Assembly (NCBI GenBank): GCA_029264035.1
Contig: JARICS010000073.1
Span: 1-36,502 of the forward strand
Origin: Dysgonamonadaceae bacterium
GTDB taxonomy: Bacteria; Bacteroidota; Bacteroidia; Bacteroidales; Dysgonomonadaceae
DNA: 36,502 nucleotides
Direction of reading: 5' to 3'
Shown: positions 18,691-27,506 of the stretch, piece after piece
Layout: every line of letters begins with the position of its first letter
How positions within the stretch are numbered: the stretch's first letter is position 1
Notes under the pieces: generated by a model
Told to the model about the DNA's origin: nothing
Database searches by the model: none
The model's input: only the letters and a program-made list of their open reading frames with translations
Made by a program: the position numbers and the translations under genes

Positions 18691-19920
18691 ATGTCTAAAC
18701 AGACTATTCAACAAGTAAAACAACGATTCAGCATCATTGGGGTATCTCATGAGTTGGAACGTGCTATAGATACTGCACTGCAAGTAGCACCTACCGATTT
18801 GTCGGTTCTTATTACTGGAGAAAGTGGTGTGGGAAAAGAAAACTTCCCTCAAATAATTCATCAATACAGCAGAAGAAAGCATGGCCCTTACTTTGCCATC
18901 AATTGTGGCTCAATACCTGAAGGGACAATTGACTCAGAGCTATTCGGTCACGAGAAAGGATCGTTTACAGGAGCTACTGCAAATAGAAAAGGATATTTCG
19001 AATCGGCCAATGGCGGAACATTGTTTTTAGATGAGGTGGGCGAACTGCCTATGTCAACACAAGCTCGCCTGCTAAGAGTTCTTGAAACTGGCGAGTTCAT
19101 TAAGGTGGGCTCATCAAAAGTAGAGAAGAGCGATGTGCGAGTAGTAGCTGCTACAAATATGAACATGATACAAGCAGTAGAAAAAGGTAAGTTTCGCGAA
19201 GACTTATACTATCGACTCAACTCTGTACCTATACGTATTGCTTCTCTTCGCGATAGAAAAGAAGATGTGCCACTGCTCTTCAGAAAGTTTGCGAGCGATT
19301 GTGCCGAAAGATACATGATGCCTCCTATTTCGCTCACAGATGAGGCTAAAGAGTTGCTCATAGCATACAGATGGCCAGGCAACGTTCGTCAATTAAAGAA
19401 TGTGACTGAACAAATATCTGTAATTGAGCAAGAAAGAGTGATTACACGTGAAATAATGGAACGCTATTTGCCTAAACAAGAAGTTGGCATGATACCTGTT
19501 TCTCAAACCCATGAAAGTGAGGGAAAGACCTTTGCCAATGAACGTGAGATTCTCTATCAAGTGCTATTTGATATGAAAAAAGACTTGAACGATCTAAAGC
19601 AAGTGGTAAGAGATATGATTAAGAAAAATCCAAGTAGTCATTCATCTGAAGATACTGGTCGTCTTCCTGTAAAATACAGTGAGCAGTTTTTGAAAGCTCC
19701 TTTTGGTTCAGTTCAGCAAAACGAAGACAACAAAGACGATGTACAAGATGCCGCAGAATATATAGAAGAGACATTGGCAATACATGAAGTAGAGCGCGAC
19801 ATGATAATAAAAGCACTAGAGCGTCATGGAGGCACTCGCAAGCTTGCAGCCAATGACCTGCAGATTTCAGAGCGTACACTGTACAGAAAAATAAAAGAAT
19901 ATCAATTAGAAGACTTATAA
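18691..19920 (+). CDS. Sigma-54-interacting AAA+ transcriptional regulator, Fis-type HTH, no receiver domain
   Basis: 409 aa; GESGVGKENF Walker A, ELFGHEKGSFTGATANRKGYFESANGGTLFLDEVGELP, WPGNVRQLKN, C-terminal HGGTRKLAANDLQISERTLYRKIKEY. Confidence 0.96.
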   Translation: MSKQTIQQVKQRFSIIGVSHELERAIDTALQVAPTDLSVLITGESGVGKENFPQIIHQYSRRKHGPYFAINCGSIPEGTIDSELFGHEKGSFTGATANRKGYFESANGGTLFLDEVGELPMSTQARLLRVLETGEFIKVGSSKVEKSDVRVVAATNMNMIQAVEKGKFREDLYYRLNSVPIRIASLRDRKEDVPLLFRKFASDCAERYMMPPISLTDEAKELLIAYRWPGNVRQLKNVTEQISVIEQERVITREIMERYLPKQEVGMIPVSQTHESEGKTFANEREILYQVLFDMKKDLNDLKQVVRDMIKKNPSSHSSEDTGRLPVKYSEQFLKAPFGSVQQNEDNKDDVQDAAEYIEETLAIHEVERDMIIKALERHGGTRKLAANDLQISERTLYRKIKEYQLEDL

Positions 19921-19928
19921 ACGACTTT

Positions 19929-20432
19929 ATGAAAAAAATGCTATTTTTCGTGTCACTTGTCTTGCTCTTAAACTCTTGTACATTTTCTTACAAGTTTAAT
20001 GGTGCCTCAATAGATTACGACTTAACTAAAACAATGTTGATATCTGAATTCCCCAATCAAGCTCCTCTTGTTTATCCTCCTTTAGAGCAACGCTTCAATG
20101 AGGAGCTCAAAGATCTTTTTACACGTAGCACTCGTTTGCAATTTGTGCGCCAAAATGCTGACTTAGAGATGGAGGGCGAAATTGTGGGTTACGAACTTAC
20201 CCCTCTTGCTGTACAGGAAGACTCTTTTGCATCTGAGACAAGGCTTACTCTTACTGTTCGTATGCGCTATCGTAACAATAAGGTAGATGGTCAAGACAAA
20301 GAAGAGACCATTAAGGCCTTTCGCAACTTCCCTGCAGACAGAATGCTTACTGATGTGCAAGATCAACTGATAGAAGAGTTGATTAAAGAGATAATCGATC
20401 AAATGTTTAACTCTACTATGTCTAATTGGTAA
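19929..20432 (+). CDS. lptE: LptE-like LPS assembly lipoprotein
   Basis: 167 aa; lipobox LLNSC, FSYKFNGASIDYDLTKTMLISEFPNQAPLVYPPLEQRFNEELKD, DLEMEGEIVGYELTPLAV; position upstream of secG. Confidence 0.85.
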   Translation: MKKMLFFVSLVLLLNSCTFSYKFNGASIDYDLTKTMLISEFPNQAPLVYPPLEQRFNEELKDLFTRSTRLQFVRQNADLEMEGEIVGYELTPLAVQEDSFASETRLTLTVRMRYRNNKVDGQDKEETIKAFRNFPADRMLTDVQDQLIEELIKEIIDQMFNSTMSNW

Positions 20433-20478
20433 TGTCAATTGGCAAAATTATACAGTAAAAAAAAGATAGCTTGATTTA

Positions 20479-21264
20479 ATGTTGGAAAAAGGACTATTCT
20501 ACACATATTTGAATGAGGAGAAACCGCTCAATGATGGCTCTTTGCATCATTTGCAACGAATGACCATCAAATATCCTTATTTTCAGACAGCCAAATTGTT
20601 ATTGTTGAAAAACATGAAGCACACAGAGCATCCTGATTATATGTCAGAACTAAAGAATGTTGCCATAACGTGTAGCGATAGACAAAAACTCTTTTACTTT
20701 TTGAATGACGACCGCTTTGCTCGTTTCTTCCCAAAGACAGAGTTTCAGATAAAGAATGATAATGATAGGACTGAACTACTACTCGATTCTTTTCTAGAAT
20801 CTATAGAGAAAGATGATGGTGAAAAGATCGTAACCACCAAAATCGAAAATCAGTGGGAGAGCAATTCAATTATTTCAACTGATTATTTGGCTTATCTAGA
20901 GAAAGCTGAACCTGAAGAAAATAGACTAGACCATGACCAAGAAGCTAAACCAATGAAACATCAAGAGTTGCTTGATAGTTTTTTGGAAAAATCTTCGAGT
21001 GATGAGACTTTATTTTCTAACAGGAATAGAGAGAAAGAAGGGAGCTCAGAGTCTTCGCAATCTATTGATAATCTATTAGATGACGACACTTTCTTGACAG
21101 AGACATTGGCTCAAGTATATATAAAGCAAAAGAAATACGAACAAGCGCTTACAATTATTAAAAGATTAAGTTTGAATTTCCCGAAAAAAAGTATTTACTT
21201 TGCAGACCAAATTCGATTTCTAGAATATTTAATTTACAACGATAAAAACAAAAAACAAAAATAA
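20479..21264 (+). CDS. Conserved hypothetical protein with C-terminal tetratricopeptide-like helix pair
   Basis: 261 aa; C-terminal ETLAQVYIKQKKYEQALTIIKRLSLNFPKKSIYFADQIRFLEYL. Confidence 0.75.
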   Translation: MLEKGLFYTYLNEEKPLNDGSLHHLQRMTIKYPYFQTAKLLLLKNMKHTEHPDYMSELKNVAITCSDRQKLFYFLNDDRFARFFPKTEFQIKNDNDRTELLLDSFLESIEKDDGEKIVTTKIENQWESNSIISTDYLAYLEKAEPEENRLDHDQEAKPMKHQELLDSFLEKSSSDETLFSNRNREKEGSSESSQSIDNLLDDDTFLTETLAQVYIKQKKYEQALTIIKRLSLNFPKKSIYFADQIRFLEYLIYNDKNKKQK

Positions 21265-21268
21265 TAAA

Positions 21269-21631
21269 ATGTATATCTTTATCACAATTTTAATTCTAAT
21301 CGCAGCAGTTTGTATGATTCTTATAGTTTTGGTGCAAAACTCTAAGGGTGGTGGTTTAGCTGCTGGATTTTCTTCATCAAACCAAATAATGGGAGTAAGA
21401 AAGACAACTGACTTTCTTGAAAAAGCTACTTGGGGATTGGCTGTAACAATTCTTGTTTTAAGCATCTTGACAGCAAAGTTTACTGTTAAACGTGGTACAA
21501 TGCCCGAAACACAGATTGAATTGCCACAAACACCTTTCAATCCTACTACTGCTCCTGATGTAACTCCAAACATGCCTCTACCAACTCAGCCTGCTCCTGC
21601 TGAGCAACAACCTGAGTTACCAGTAGAGTAA
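21269..21631 (+). CDS. secG: Preprotein translocase subunit SecG
   Basis: 120 aa; two TM segments, VLVQNSKGGGLAAGFSSSNQIMGVRKTTDFLEKATWGLA, Pro-rich tail. Confidence 0.95.
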   Translation: MYIFITILILIAAVCMILIVLVQNSKGGGLAAGFSSSNQIMGVRKTTDFLEKATWGLAVTILVLSILTAKFTVKRGTMPETQIELPQTPFNPTTAPDVTPNMPLPTQPAPAEQQPELPVE

Positions 21632-21659
21632 CATATATTGAAAACAAAAAAATATGAAT

Positions 21660-21685
21660 AAGGAATCGAAGTGACTCGGTTCCTT
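21660..21685 (+). terminator. Terminator downstream of secG
   Basis: AAGGAATCGA-AGTGAC-TCGGTTCCTT 10-bp stem (one G-U) followed by TATTT. Confidence 0.7.
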
Positions 21686-22087
21686 TATTTCGTTGTATAC
21701 TATTGAGAGATTGCTTTAGCACACTTTATTCATAACATTATTTCTAATACATCGTATAAAGTTTATAGATCTCTAATAAATTTACTTTTAAGTTTTCCTT
21801 TTTATCTCTAGCATTGGGTGAGTTCACTTTTACCTTAATGCATCCGTGTCTTCAGCAAACTCATTCAAATAGATTGATATATCTGCAGATTTCTACAGTT
21901 TGCATTTATTTAAAGATAAAAGCATGAATTATGCGGTCTTGTCTTAACAGTAATGTTTACATGCATAACATGCCTCCTGCATGAGAGGATTTAATCAGTG
22001 ATATCCTTGGAAAATCTCTTTATCTATATTCTTGTATGGTTAACAGTAATATTTTTGCTATTTTTGTTTAAATAGAATTATAGCATT

Positions 22088-22738
22088 ATGAAGAAATTAA
22101 TATTATCCCTTTTTTTAGTCATCTCTACCATGGTATCCTCACAGCAGCCATTTAGATACGATACAATTCGTGTGTCGAAAGATGATACCCGTAATATACA
22201 TCAAGGTCAACTGCGAACACAAATGCAAGACCAACAAAGAAAAAGAATTTCAACCCCATCATCTTCATCAGTTAAAAAAGTATTTGATGCAAAAAACATG
22301 AGGTATGGATTGAATCTTGGACTAAGTTTCAGTAATTACTACTCATTGTTTCGACTTGCTCCACAAGTAGGTTACCAATTCAATAAATACGTGATGGCTG
22401 GAGTTGGAATGAGTTATTATCACTCCAAGTACAATAGCTATATTAGTAATACTAGAGTAACAGATAATACAAACTCATTAGGTGGAAATGTTTTTGGGTA
22501 TTTATATCCGACTAGTTTTTTAGCTATTTCGATACAGCCAGAAGCAAATTATATATGGACAAGTTCTAAGGATGCACAAGGGACTTACAATAAAAGAGAT
22601 GTGCTTGTTCCTTCTGCTGTAATAGGAGCAGGTCTTCGTCTTGGCCGAGCACATGCCATGTTGTATTATGATTTGATACAAGATGTCAATTCTCCCTACA
22701 CTTCGGGAGTGTTCTATGGAGTGTCAGTTTATTTCTAG
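22088..22738 (+). CDS. Outer-membrane beta-barrel-like hypothetical protein
   Basis: 216 aa; signal peptide, alternating amphipathic strands, terminal aromatic residue (GVSVYF). Confidence 0.7.
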   Translation: MKKLILSLFLVISTMVSSQQPFRYDTIRVSKDDTRNIHQGQLRTQMQDQQRKRISTPSSSSVKKVFDAKNMRYGLNLGLSFSNYYSLFRLAPQVGYQFNKYVMAGVGMSYYHSKYNSYISNTRVTDNTNSLGGNVFGYLYPTSFLAISIQPEANYIWTSSKDAQGTYNKRDVLVPSAVIGAGLRLGRAHAMLYYDLIQDVNSPYTSGVFYGVSVYF

Positions 22739-22761
22739 CTTTTTAAAAGAATATAAGCAAT

Positions 22762-23541
22762 TCATTCAACATTCACTTCCACCCACAAAGGTCTATGGTC
22801 AGAAGCCATTTGCTCATTAACAACTTTAGCACTTTTGATAATATGATTAAGTTTGTCATTGCTTTTCATAAATATATAGTCAATTACCTCTGTGGGTATA
22901 TCAGATGGGAAAGTTGCTTGTGTAGAATCACTTAGTAAGATCCATTTATTAGATAAACCTTTTATTTCTTCAGAATGGGGTAATGCATTAAAATCGCCAG
23001 CTAAAAAAACAGGTTTCGATGTATACTTCTCAGTAAATTGCTGAATTAGTTTGATGGACGCTTGTCGGTCTTCTTCGTTGAGTGACAAGTGTGTGCAACA
23101 AACCACATAGTCTTGCAATTCTACAACAAGCATACTTCGCATTTCTTCGCGACCTGGCAATGCAATTGCTTCTACTTTTAGAGGCTTTTCTTTGGTTAAC
23201 ATGCCATTGCCATATTTTCCTCCGCTAAACTCAATTGATGCATTGAAGGACGCAAACATGTTTGTTCGCTTCGCCAATTCGTCTAACACTATTAATCCGT
23301 TGCTTCGCTGAGTGGCGCTGTCCAACTCTTGAATAGCTACAGCATCAACATTCATATTGTTAATTACTTTGGCTGTTCTGTCAAAATCGACTACATGGTC
23401 CATCCCTTTTGCATTGCGCACATTGTAACTAGCTATTTTTAGTGTTTGAGTTCCTTTCATTTCTTGTTGCGTATTTGTATTTCCACAAGCAATGGAAAAA
23501 GTATATAAAAAAATAAGTAGGAAGTAATTGAAAACTTGCAT
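22762..23541 (-). CDS. Endonuclease/exonuclease/phosphatase family protein (secreted or lipoprotein)
   Basis: 259 aa; lipobox FSIAC, KIASYNVRNAKG, VAIQELDSAT, LAGDFNALPHS, MASDHRPLWVEV. Confidence 0.92.
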   Translation of the reverse strand: MQVFNYFLLIFLYTFSIACGNTNTQQEMKGTQTLKIASYNVRNAKGMDHVVDFDRTAKVINNMNVDAVAIQELDSATQRSNGLIVLDELAKRTNMFASFNASIEFSGGKYGNGMLTKEKPLKVEAIALPGREEMRSMLVVELQDYVVCCTHLSLNEEDRQASIKLIQQFTEKYTSKPVFLAGDFNALPHSEEIKGLSNKWILLSDSTQATFPSDIPTEVIDYIFMKSNDKLNHIIKSAKVVNEQMASDHRPLWVEVNVE

Positions 23542-23561
23542 AGTATTTTAAATTAATGTGA

Positions 23562-24005
23562 TTAAAGAATGTTCCTTCCAATCCAAAAAAGAATAATGGA
23601 TAAGAGTATGATTATTGCAGCATTTTTTCCAAAGAGAATATTTCGGAAGTGGTAGTGTTTTCCGTTTCCTCCTAAATATTCAAGATAGAGCCCAACCAAA
23701 ACATAAGGCACGTAAAGTACCAAAAGTGGATTTTGATGGAACGCACCTGCAATATTCAGGTGAAGTAATTGGTGTATAGCCCTTTGTGATCCACATCCAG
23801 GGCATTTTAACCCTGTTAATAAAAGAAAAGGACACTTTGGAAAGAATGGATAGACATTTGGATCTACATAAAAGAACACAAAAAATACGGTTGCAGCCAG
23901 TAAAGCTATAACCGTAATGAGTATATGTTTTTTGTATTTCACCAATGCCTTGTTAAAAATAGAGAGGCTCTGCTCCCGATAGATTAAGATTAGACATGGA
24001 ACCAA
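23562..24005 (-). CDS. DUF2752 family membrane protein
   Basis: 147 aa; CPFLLLTGLKCPGCGSQRAIHQLLHLNIAGAFHQNPLLVLYVPYV. The exact start is uncertain because the ORF overlaps the upstream CD225 gene by 53 nt. Confidence 0.88.
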   Translation of the reverse strand: MVPCLILIYREQSLSIFNKALVKYKKHILITVIALLAATVFFVFFYVDPNVYPFFPKCPFLLLTGLKCPGCGSQRAIHQLLHLNIAGAFHQNPLLVLYVPYVLVGLYLEYLGGNGKHYHFRNILFGKNAAIIILLSIILFWIGRNIL

Positions 24006-24294
24006 TATAAATCATTATAGCAATAAATGCGAGGTTGAGTATGCCAATAGTTAATCCAATCATGGTCCATCTTTTTGCAATTTTAGATGCATGTCTAGAT
24101 TCTTTATACCGGGTTTGATCGTGAAGCGAGTTCACTCTTATTGCATACACAATGCCTACAATTCCAAATGGCAAACAGAGAAAGATTGTAGTCAAAATAG
24201 ACTCTAACAGCCATGTTTTAGCTCGCTCAGGTATGTTGTACTCATACGGAGGCGGTGTGACAGGCATTGCTGGTGGTGTTTCTGGATATTCCAT
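23953..24294 (-). CDS. CD225/dispanin (IFITM-like) family membrane protein
   Basis: Start at MEYPETPPAMP; Pro-rich N-terminus, KTWLLESILTTIFLCLPFGIVGIVYAIRVNSLHDQTRYKESRHASKIAKRWTMIGLTIG. Confidence 0.87.
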   Translation of the reverse strand: MEYPETPPAMPVTPPPYEYNIPERAKTWLLESILTTIFLCLPFGIVGIVYAIRVNSLHDQTRYKESRHASKIAKRWTMIGLTIGILNLAFIAIMIYIGSMSNLNLSGAEPLYF

Positions 24295-24377
24295 GTTGTA
24301 AATATATATGTATTTTTTAGTAATAATATGGTTGCATAATGTTTTTAGAAATGTCTGTATTGGAAGTTTTCTCAAGA

Positions 24378-24911
24378 CTACATAAAAGCTTCTCCAATCC
24401 CAGCCAATGACCTAAAGAATACAACAAAAGCAATAATTGCGATAATAGCCAATAATATTGCACCTATAGCAATCCAGAAGGTGATTTTTGTCCATCGTGC
24501 TGCATTGTTAGATGCTTCTGTCGATTGGGCATACATACCGCTATTGAAAAGAGACTCTACCTTAGAGGCATTAACAATGGCTGCAATGCCTATTAGGCTC
24601 AATACATTTCCACACAGCACAAATGGCAATATAGTTACCAATATCGACTCTACCATCCACGACTTTGGCATAGCAGGTATGCTTTGCTCTGCAACTTGTG
24701 GCGGAAGGGTCGTTTCACTAAATTGTTTTTGTGCATTGGTTGACATATCAAATAGAGGTTGCAACTCTACCACATCATAGGCACGTTGCCACTCAGGCAT
24801 ACCTTGTGTCCAGACCATTGTATCTCTCCTCACAGGCTCGTTTCTTAAATCATCGAGCGTAAAAGTTCCTTTTTGTACTTCCTCTGAATCAATGTAAAAA
24901 TATCTGTTCAT
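24378..24911 (-). CDS. GYF_2 domain - CD225/dispanin fusion protein
   Basis: Start at MNRYFYIDSEEVQKGTFTLDDLRNEPVRRDTMVWTQGMPEWQRA (GYF_2), then KSWMVESILVTILPFVLCGNVLSLIGIAAIVNASKVESLFNSGMYAQSTEASNNAARWTKITF (CD225). Confidence 0.87.
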   Translation of the reverse strand: MNRYFYIDSEEVQKGTFTLDDLRNEPVRRDTMVWTQGMPEWQRAYDVVELQPLFDMSTNAQKQFSETTLPPQVAEQSIPAMPKSWMVESILVTILPFVLCGNVLSLIGIAAIVNASKVESLFNSGMYAQSTEASNNAARWTKITFWIAIGAILLAIIAIIAFVVFFRSLAGIGEAFM

Positions 24912-24930
24912 AACATTAGCGTGTTTGGTG

Positions 24931-25350
24931 TTATTCCTTAGTTCTTCTGTATTTATCGGTCTCAATTGTTATCACATCTACTACATTTTGCATTGTATCT
25001 CTATAAATGTACTCCATGGTTACTCCATTTTCAACAAAAAACTGTAGCGATCTATCAGTAGCATATATTTTATCCATCTTTTCCAACATCTCATTTTTGT
25101 ACGAAGCTATTAGTTTTTGTGGATTTTCGATATTAGTAATTGTATAATAATACTGAAATACATTGTCGGGGGTTACTCCCACACTATCAAATCTAGTATG
25201 TGCTTCAAGAGCAACTGGAGTAGATCGATTCCACTCTGCTGCTATTTTTGTAAGTTCTCGATTGAGCTTTTTTTTATCAGAATTACACTGAATCAACAAT
25301 AGTGAAATAGCTATTACAAAGATGTATTTCAGTATTTTATATTTTTTCAT
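24931..25350 (-). CDS. Hypothetical lipoprotein
   Basis: 139 aa; lipobox LLLIQC; ends 19 nt before the GYF_2-CD225 start on the same strand. Confidence 0.7.
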   Translation of the reverse strand: MKKYKILKYIFVIAISLLLIQCNSDKKKLNRELTKIAAEWNRSTPVALEAHTRFDSVGVTPDNVFQYYYTITNIENPQKLIASYKNEMLEKMDKIYATDRSLQFFVENGVTMEYIYRDTMQNVVDVITIETDKYRRTKE

Positions 25351-25372
25351 GTCAATGTCTTTTTGTGTATCA

Positions 25373-25380
25373 CAAAGTTA
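25373..25380 (-). promoter_or_regulatory. Putative -7 element TAACTTTG for the lipoprotein/CD225/DUF2752 run
   Basis: Minus-strand TAnnTTTG match 23 bp upstream of the lipoprotein start. Confidence 0.45.
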
Positions 25381-25519
25381 AATAAATTTGAATGCAAATG
25401 GACTAAATAGTTGTTTTTCTTCCATAAAGAAATTTTTTTCTATTATTCTCTTGTTAAAGACAAAACATGAGCAGTGTTTTTTTTAATAACGTCATTGGTG
25501 TTTTCTTTTAATCTATAAA

Positions 25520-25546
25520 AAGAGAGATGCAAATTGCCCCTCTCTT
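25520..25546 (-). terminator. Possible terminator downstream of galM
   Basis: Minus strand AAGAGAG-N13-CTCTCTT followed by TTT; about 110 nt beyond the galM stop. Confidence 0.45.
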
Positions 25547-25654
25547 GTAGAATTAGATGAAAAATTAGAAGTCAAGGTGTTACCTGTCTATTTTATAAAG
25601 AGTAGTCTCTTGTTATTAATTTGTTGTTTCTCTTTTTCTAGCAGGCTTTAATTA

Positions 25655-26794
25655 TCACCTAACAGAAAATTTATAAATACATCTGCTCGTATAAGTATCA
25701 CCTGGATTCAAATAAGGAGAAGGCCACTCTGGCTTGTTTGGGGAATCGGGATACTTTTGTGATTCAAGACATATTGCTGTTCTTTTCTTGTAATCTACTC
25801 CATCTTTTCCAGTAACTGTTCCATCAAGAAAGTTTCCTGTATATACCTGTAGTCCAGGCTCTGTTGTATAAACTTTCAACTCTATGCCAGTTTCAGGACT
25901 AAATACAGTTGCTGCAGGAGTTGTGATTCCAGGATTATTCAGCACCCAGTTGTGGTCATATCCATCTCCATATTTTAGTTGATCGTAATCATAATTGTTT
26001 ATTCTCTCTCCCACCAATGTTGGTGTTCTAAAGTCCATATCGGTTCCTTCTACACTTGCTATCTCACCAGTTGTCATAAAGGTTTCGTCAATCGGTGTGA
26101 AGTTATCTGCATCAATCGTTAGTTCATGATTCAAAATTGTGTTTTTAGGGTTACCACTTAAATTAAAATAAGAGTGATTGGTCAAATTCGCAACAGTTCT
26201 TTTGTCAGTACTTGCCTCATATTGAATATCTATGGCGTTATCATCAGTGAGAGTCATGGTCACTTTAGTAGTCAAGTTACCCGGGAATCCTGCTTCACCA
26301 TCTTTTGATGTATATGACAGCTCTACAGTTTGATCATTAGTTTGAACGGCATCAAAAACTTTAGTGTCAAAACCTTCATCACCACCATGAAGTGTGTGGT
26401 TACCATTGTTTTGAGGAAGATTATATTCTACGTCATCTACAGTGATCTTGCCATTGGCTATTCTATTTCCATATCGGCCAATAGTTGCGCCAAAATTGTT
26501 AGGTGTATTTACGTAGTCATCAATAGAATCGAAGCCTAATGCTACATCTTGCATTGTTCCATCTTTATCGGGAACCATAATTGATACAATTCTTCCACCG
26601 TAATTAGAGATGCAAACCTCCATTCCTGTTGCGTTCTTTAGCACAAAAAAATGGGTTTGTTTTCCATTTACTTCAGTTTCAAAATTGCTTTTCTTTAAAC
26701 CAGATAAAGTCATTGTTTCTTCTTCTGGTTGTGTTTTGTTTGTACAGGCCATTAGGACGAGAAGGCCTAAAATAAGTGTAAAATTCTTTTTCAT
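25655..26794 (-). CDS. galM: Aldose 1-epimerase (galactose mutarotase), lipoprotein
   Basis: Start at MKKNFTLILGLLVLMAC (lipobox); NYGGRIVSIMVPDKDG, GATIGRYGNRIANGKI, NLTNHSYFNLSG, YDHNWVLN, ETGIELKVYTTEPGLQVYTGNFLDG. Confidence 0.95.
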   Translation of the reverse strand: MKKNFTLILGLLVLMACTNKTQPEEETMTLSGLKKSNFETEVNGKQTHFFVLKNATGMEVCISNYGGRIVSIMVPDKDGTMQDVALGFDSIDDYVNTPNNFGATIGRYGNRIANGKITVDDVEYNLPQNNGNHTLHGGDEGFDTKVFDAVQTNDQTVELSYTSKDGEAGFPGNLTTKVTMTLTDDNAIDIQYEASTDKRTVANLTNHSYFNLSGNPKNTILNHELTIDADNFTPIDETFMTTGEIASVEGTDMDFRTPTLVGERINNYDYDQLKYGDGYDHNWVLNNPGITTPAATVFSPETGIELKVYTTEPGLQVYTGNFLDGTVTGKDGVDYKKRTAICLESQKYPDSPNKPEWPSPYLNPGDTYTSRCIYKFSVR

Positions 26795-26852
26795 TTTGTT
26801 GCTTTTAAGATTATAAATCGTATTTAAAATAAGATGCAATTTCATTGTAGAG

Positions 26853-26860
26853 CAAAGTTA
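26853..26860 (-). promoter_or_regulatory. Putative -7 element TAACTTTG for galM
   Basis: Minus-strand TAnnTTTG match about 60 bp upstream of the chosen galM start. Confidence 0.4.
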
Positions 26861-27004
26861 AATAATATCAATCAATAAAAGATTGTATTGAAGGTTTATA
26901 TTTAATCAAAATATGTTTCTCTTCAATAGGGCAAATAGTGATTGTTCATATAAATCTTTTTAGAAGTTTTCTTTCGATTAAATAAAAACAGCTGTTTATT
27001 TAAA

Positions 27005-27069
27005 ACATTTCCACCACGGGGGAAAAGGTTTCAATCTGTTGAAACTCGCATCTACGACGGTGGAAGTGT
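27005..27069. repeat. Structured repeat fragment, copy C
   Basis: Outer inverted repeat ACATTTCCACC (27005-27015)/GGTGGAAGTGT (27059-27069, one mismatch) and inner hairpin GTTTCAA-TCTG-TTGAAAC (27028-27045); shares AAAACATTTCCAC and ACGGTGGA with copy A. Confidence 0.5.
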
Positions 27070-27218
27070 TGTAAATATCATTATTTTCCATTTGTTGGTC
27101 GTTTCTTGGACATATATGACATGAAAACTTATTTCACGCCTTAGAATGCTAATTCTATCTTTAGGATTTTCAACTCTCGGCTCCATTTTCTCCATTTATT
27201 GCATATATTCCCTATATT

Positions 27219-27481
27219 CGTACAAAAATAGGACACTTTATTTTTTAAGAACATAACTACCGCGGTAGATTCAGTTTTCATGAGATGAATGTCCAATCTA
27301 TCGTGAGGAATTTGATTTCCCACTTATTTCCGGCATATTTTCATGTGTATTGAAAGTATTGACGGTATATTATTTGCAAATTAATAGTGAGTCTAATAAA
27401 ACAATATAAGTGGTAGATAAAATTCTTCGAAATTGAAGAGAGCAGTGGTTTTTAAATTAGATTGAGGCCAAATTTGTAAAG
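27219..27481. repeat. Diverged dispersed intergenic repeat, copy B (related to 1-296)
   Basis: Collinear with copy A; contains the palindrome TACCGCGGTA (27258-27267). The minus-strand translation LDIHLMKTESTAVVMF resembles LDVYLLKTQSTTVEMF from copy A. Confidence 0.6.
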
Positions 27482-27506
27482 AACATTCATAATGCATTAA
27501 ATAAAA

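Noticed and set aside
22032-22066. Promoter TTG...TATTTTTG upstream of the outer-membrane barrel gene
   Set aside because: Two overlapping TATTTTTG candidates exist but neither is spaced properly from a TTG (-33); not confident enough to list.
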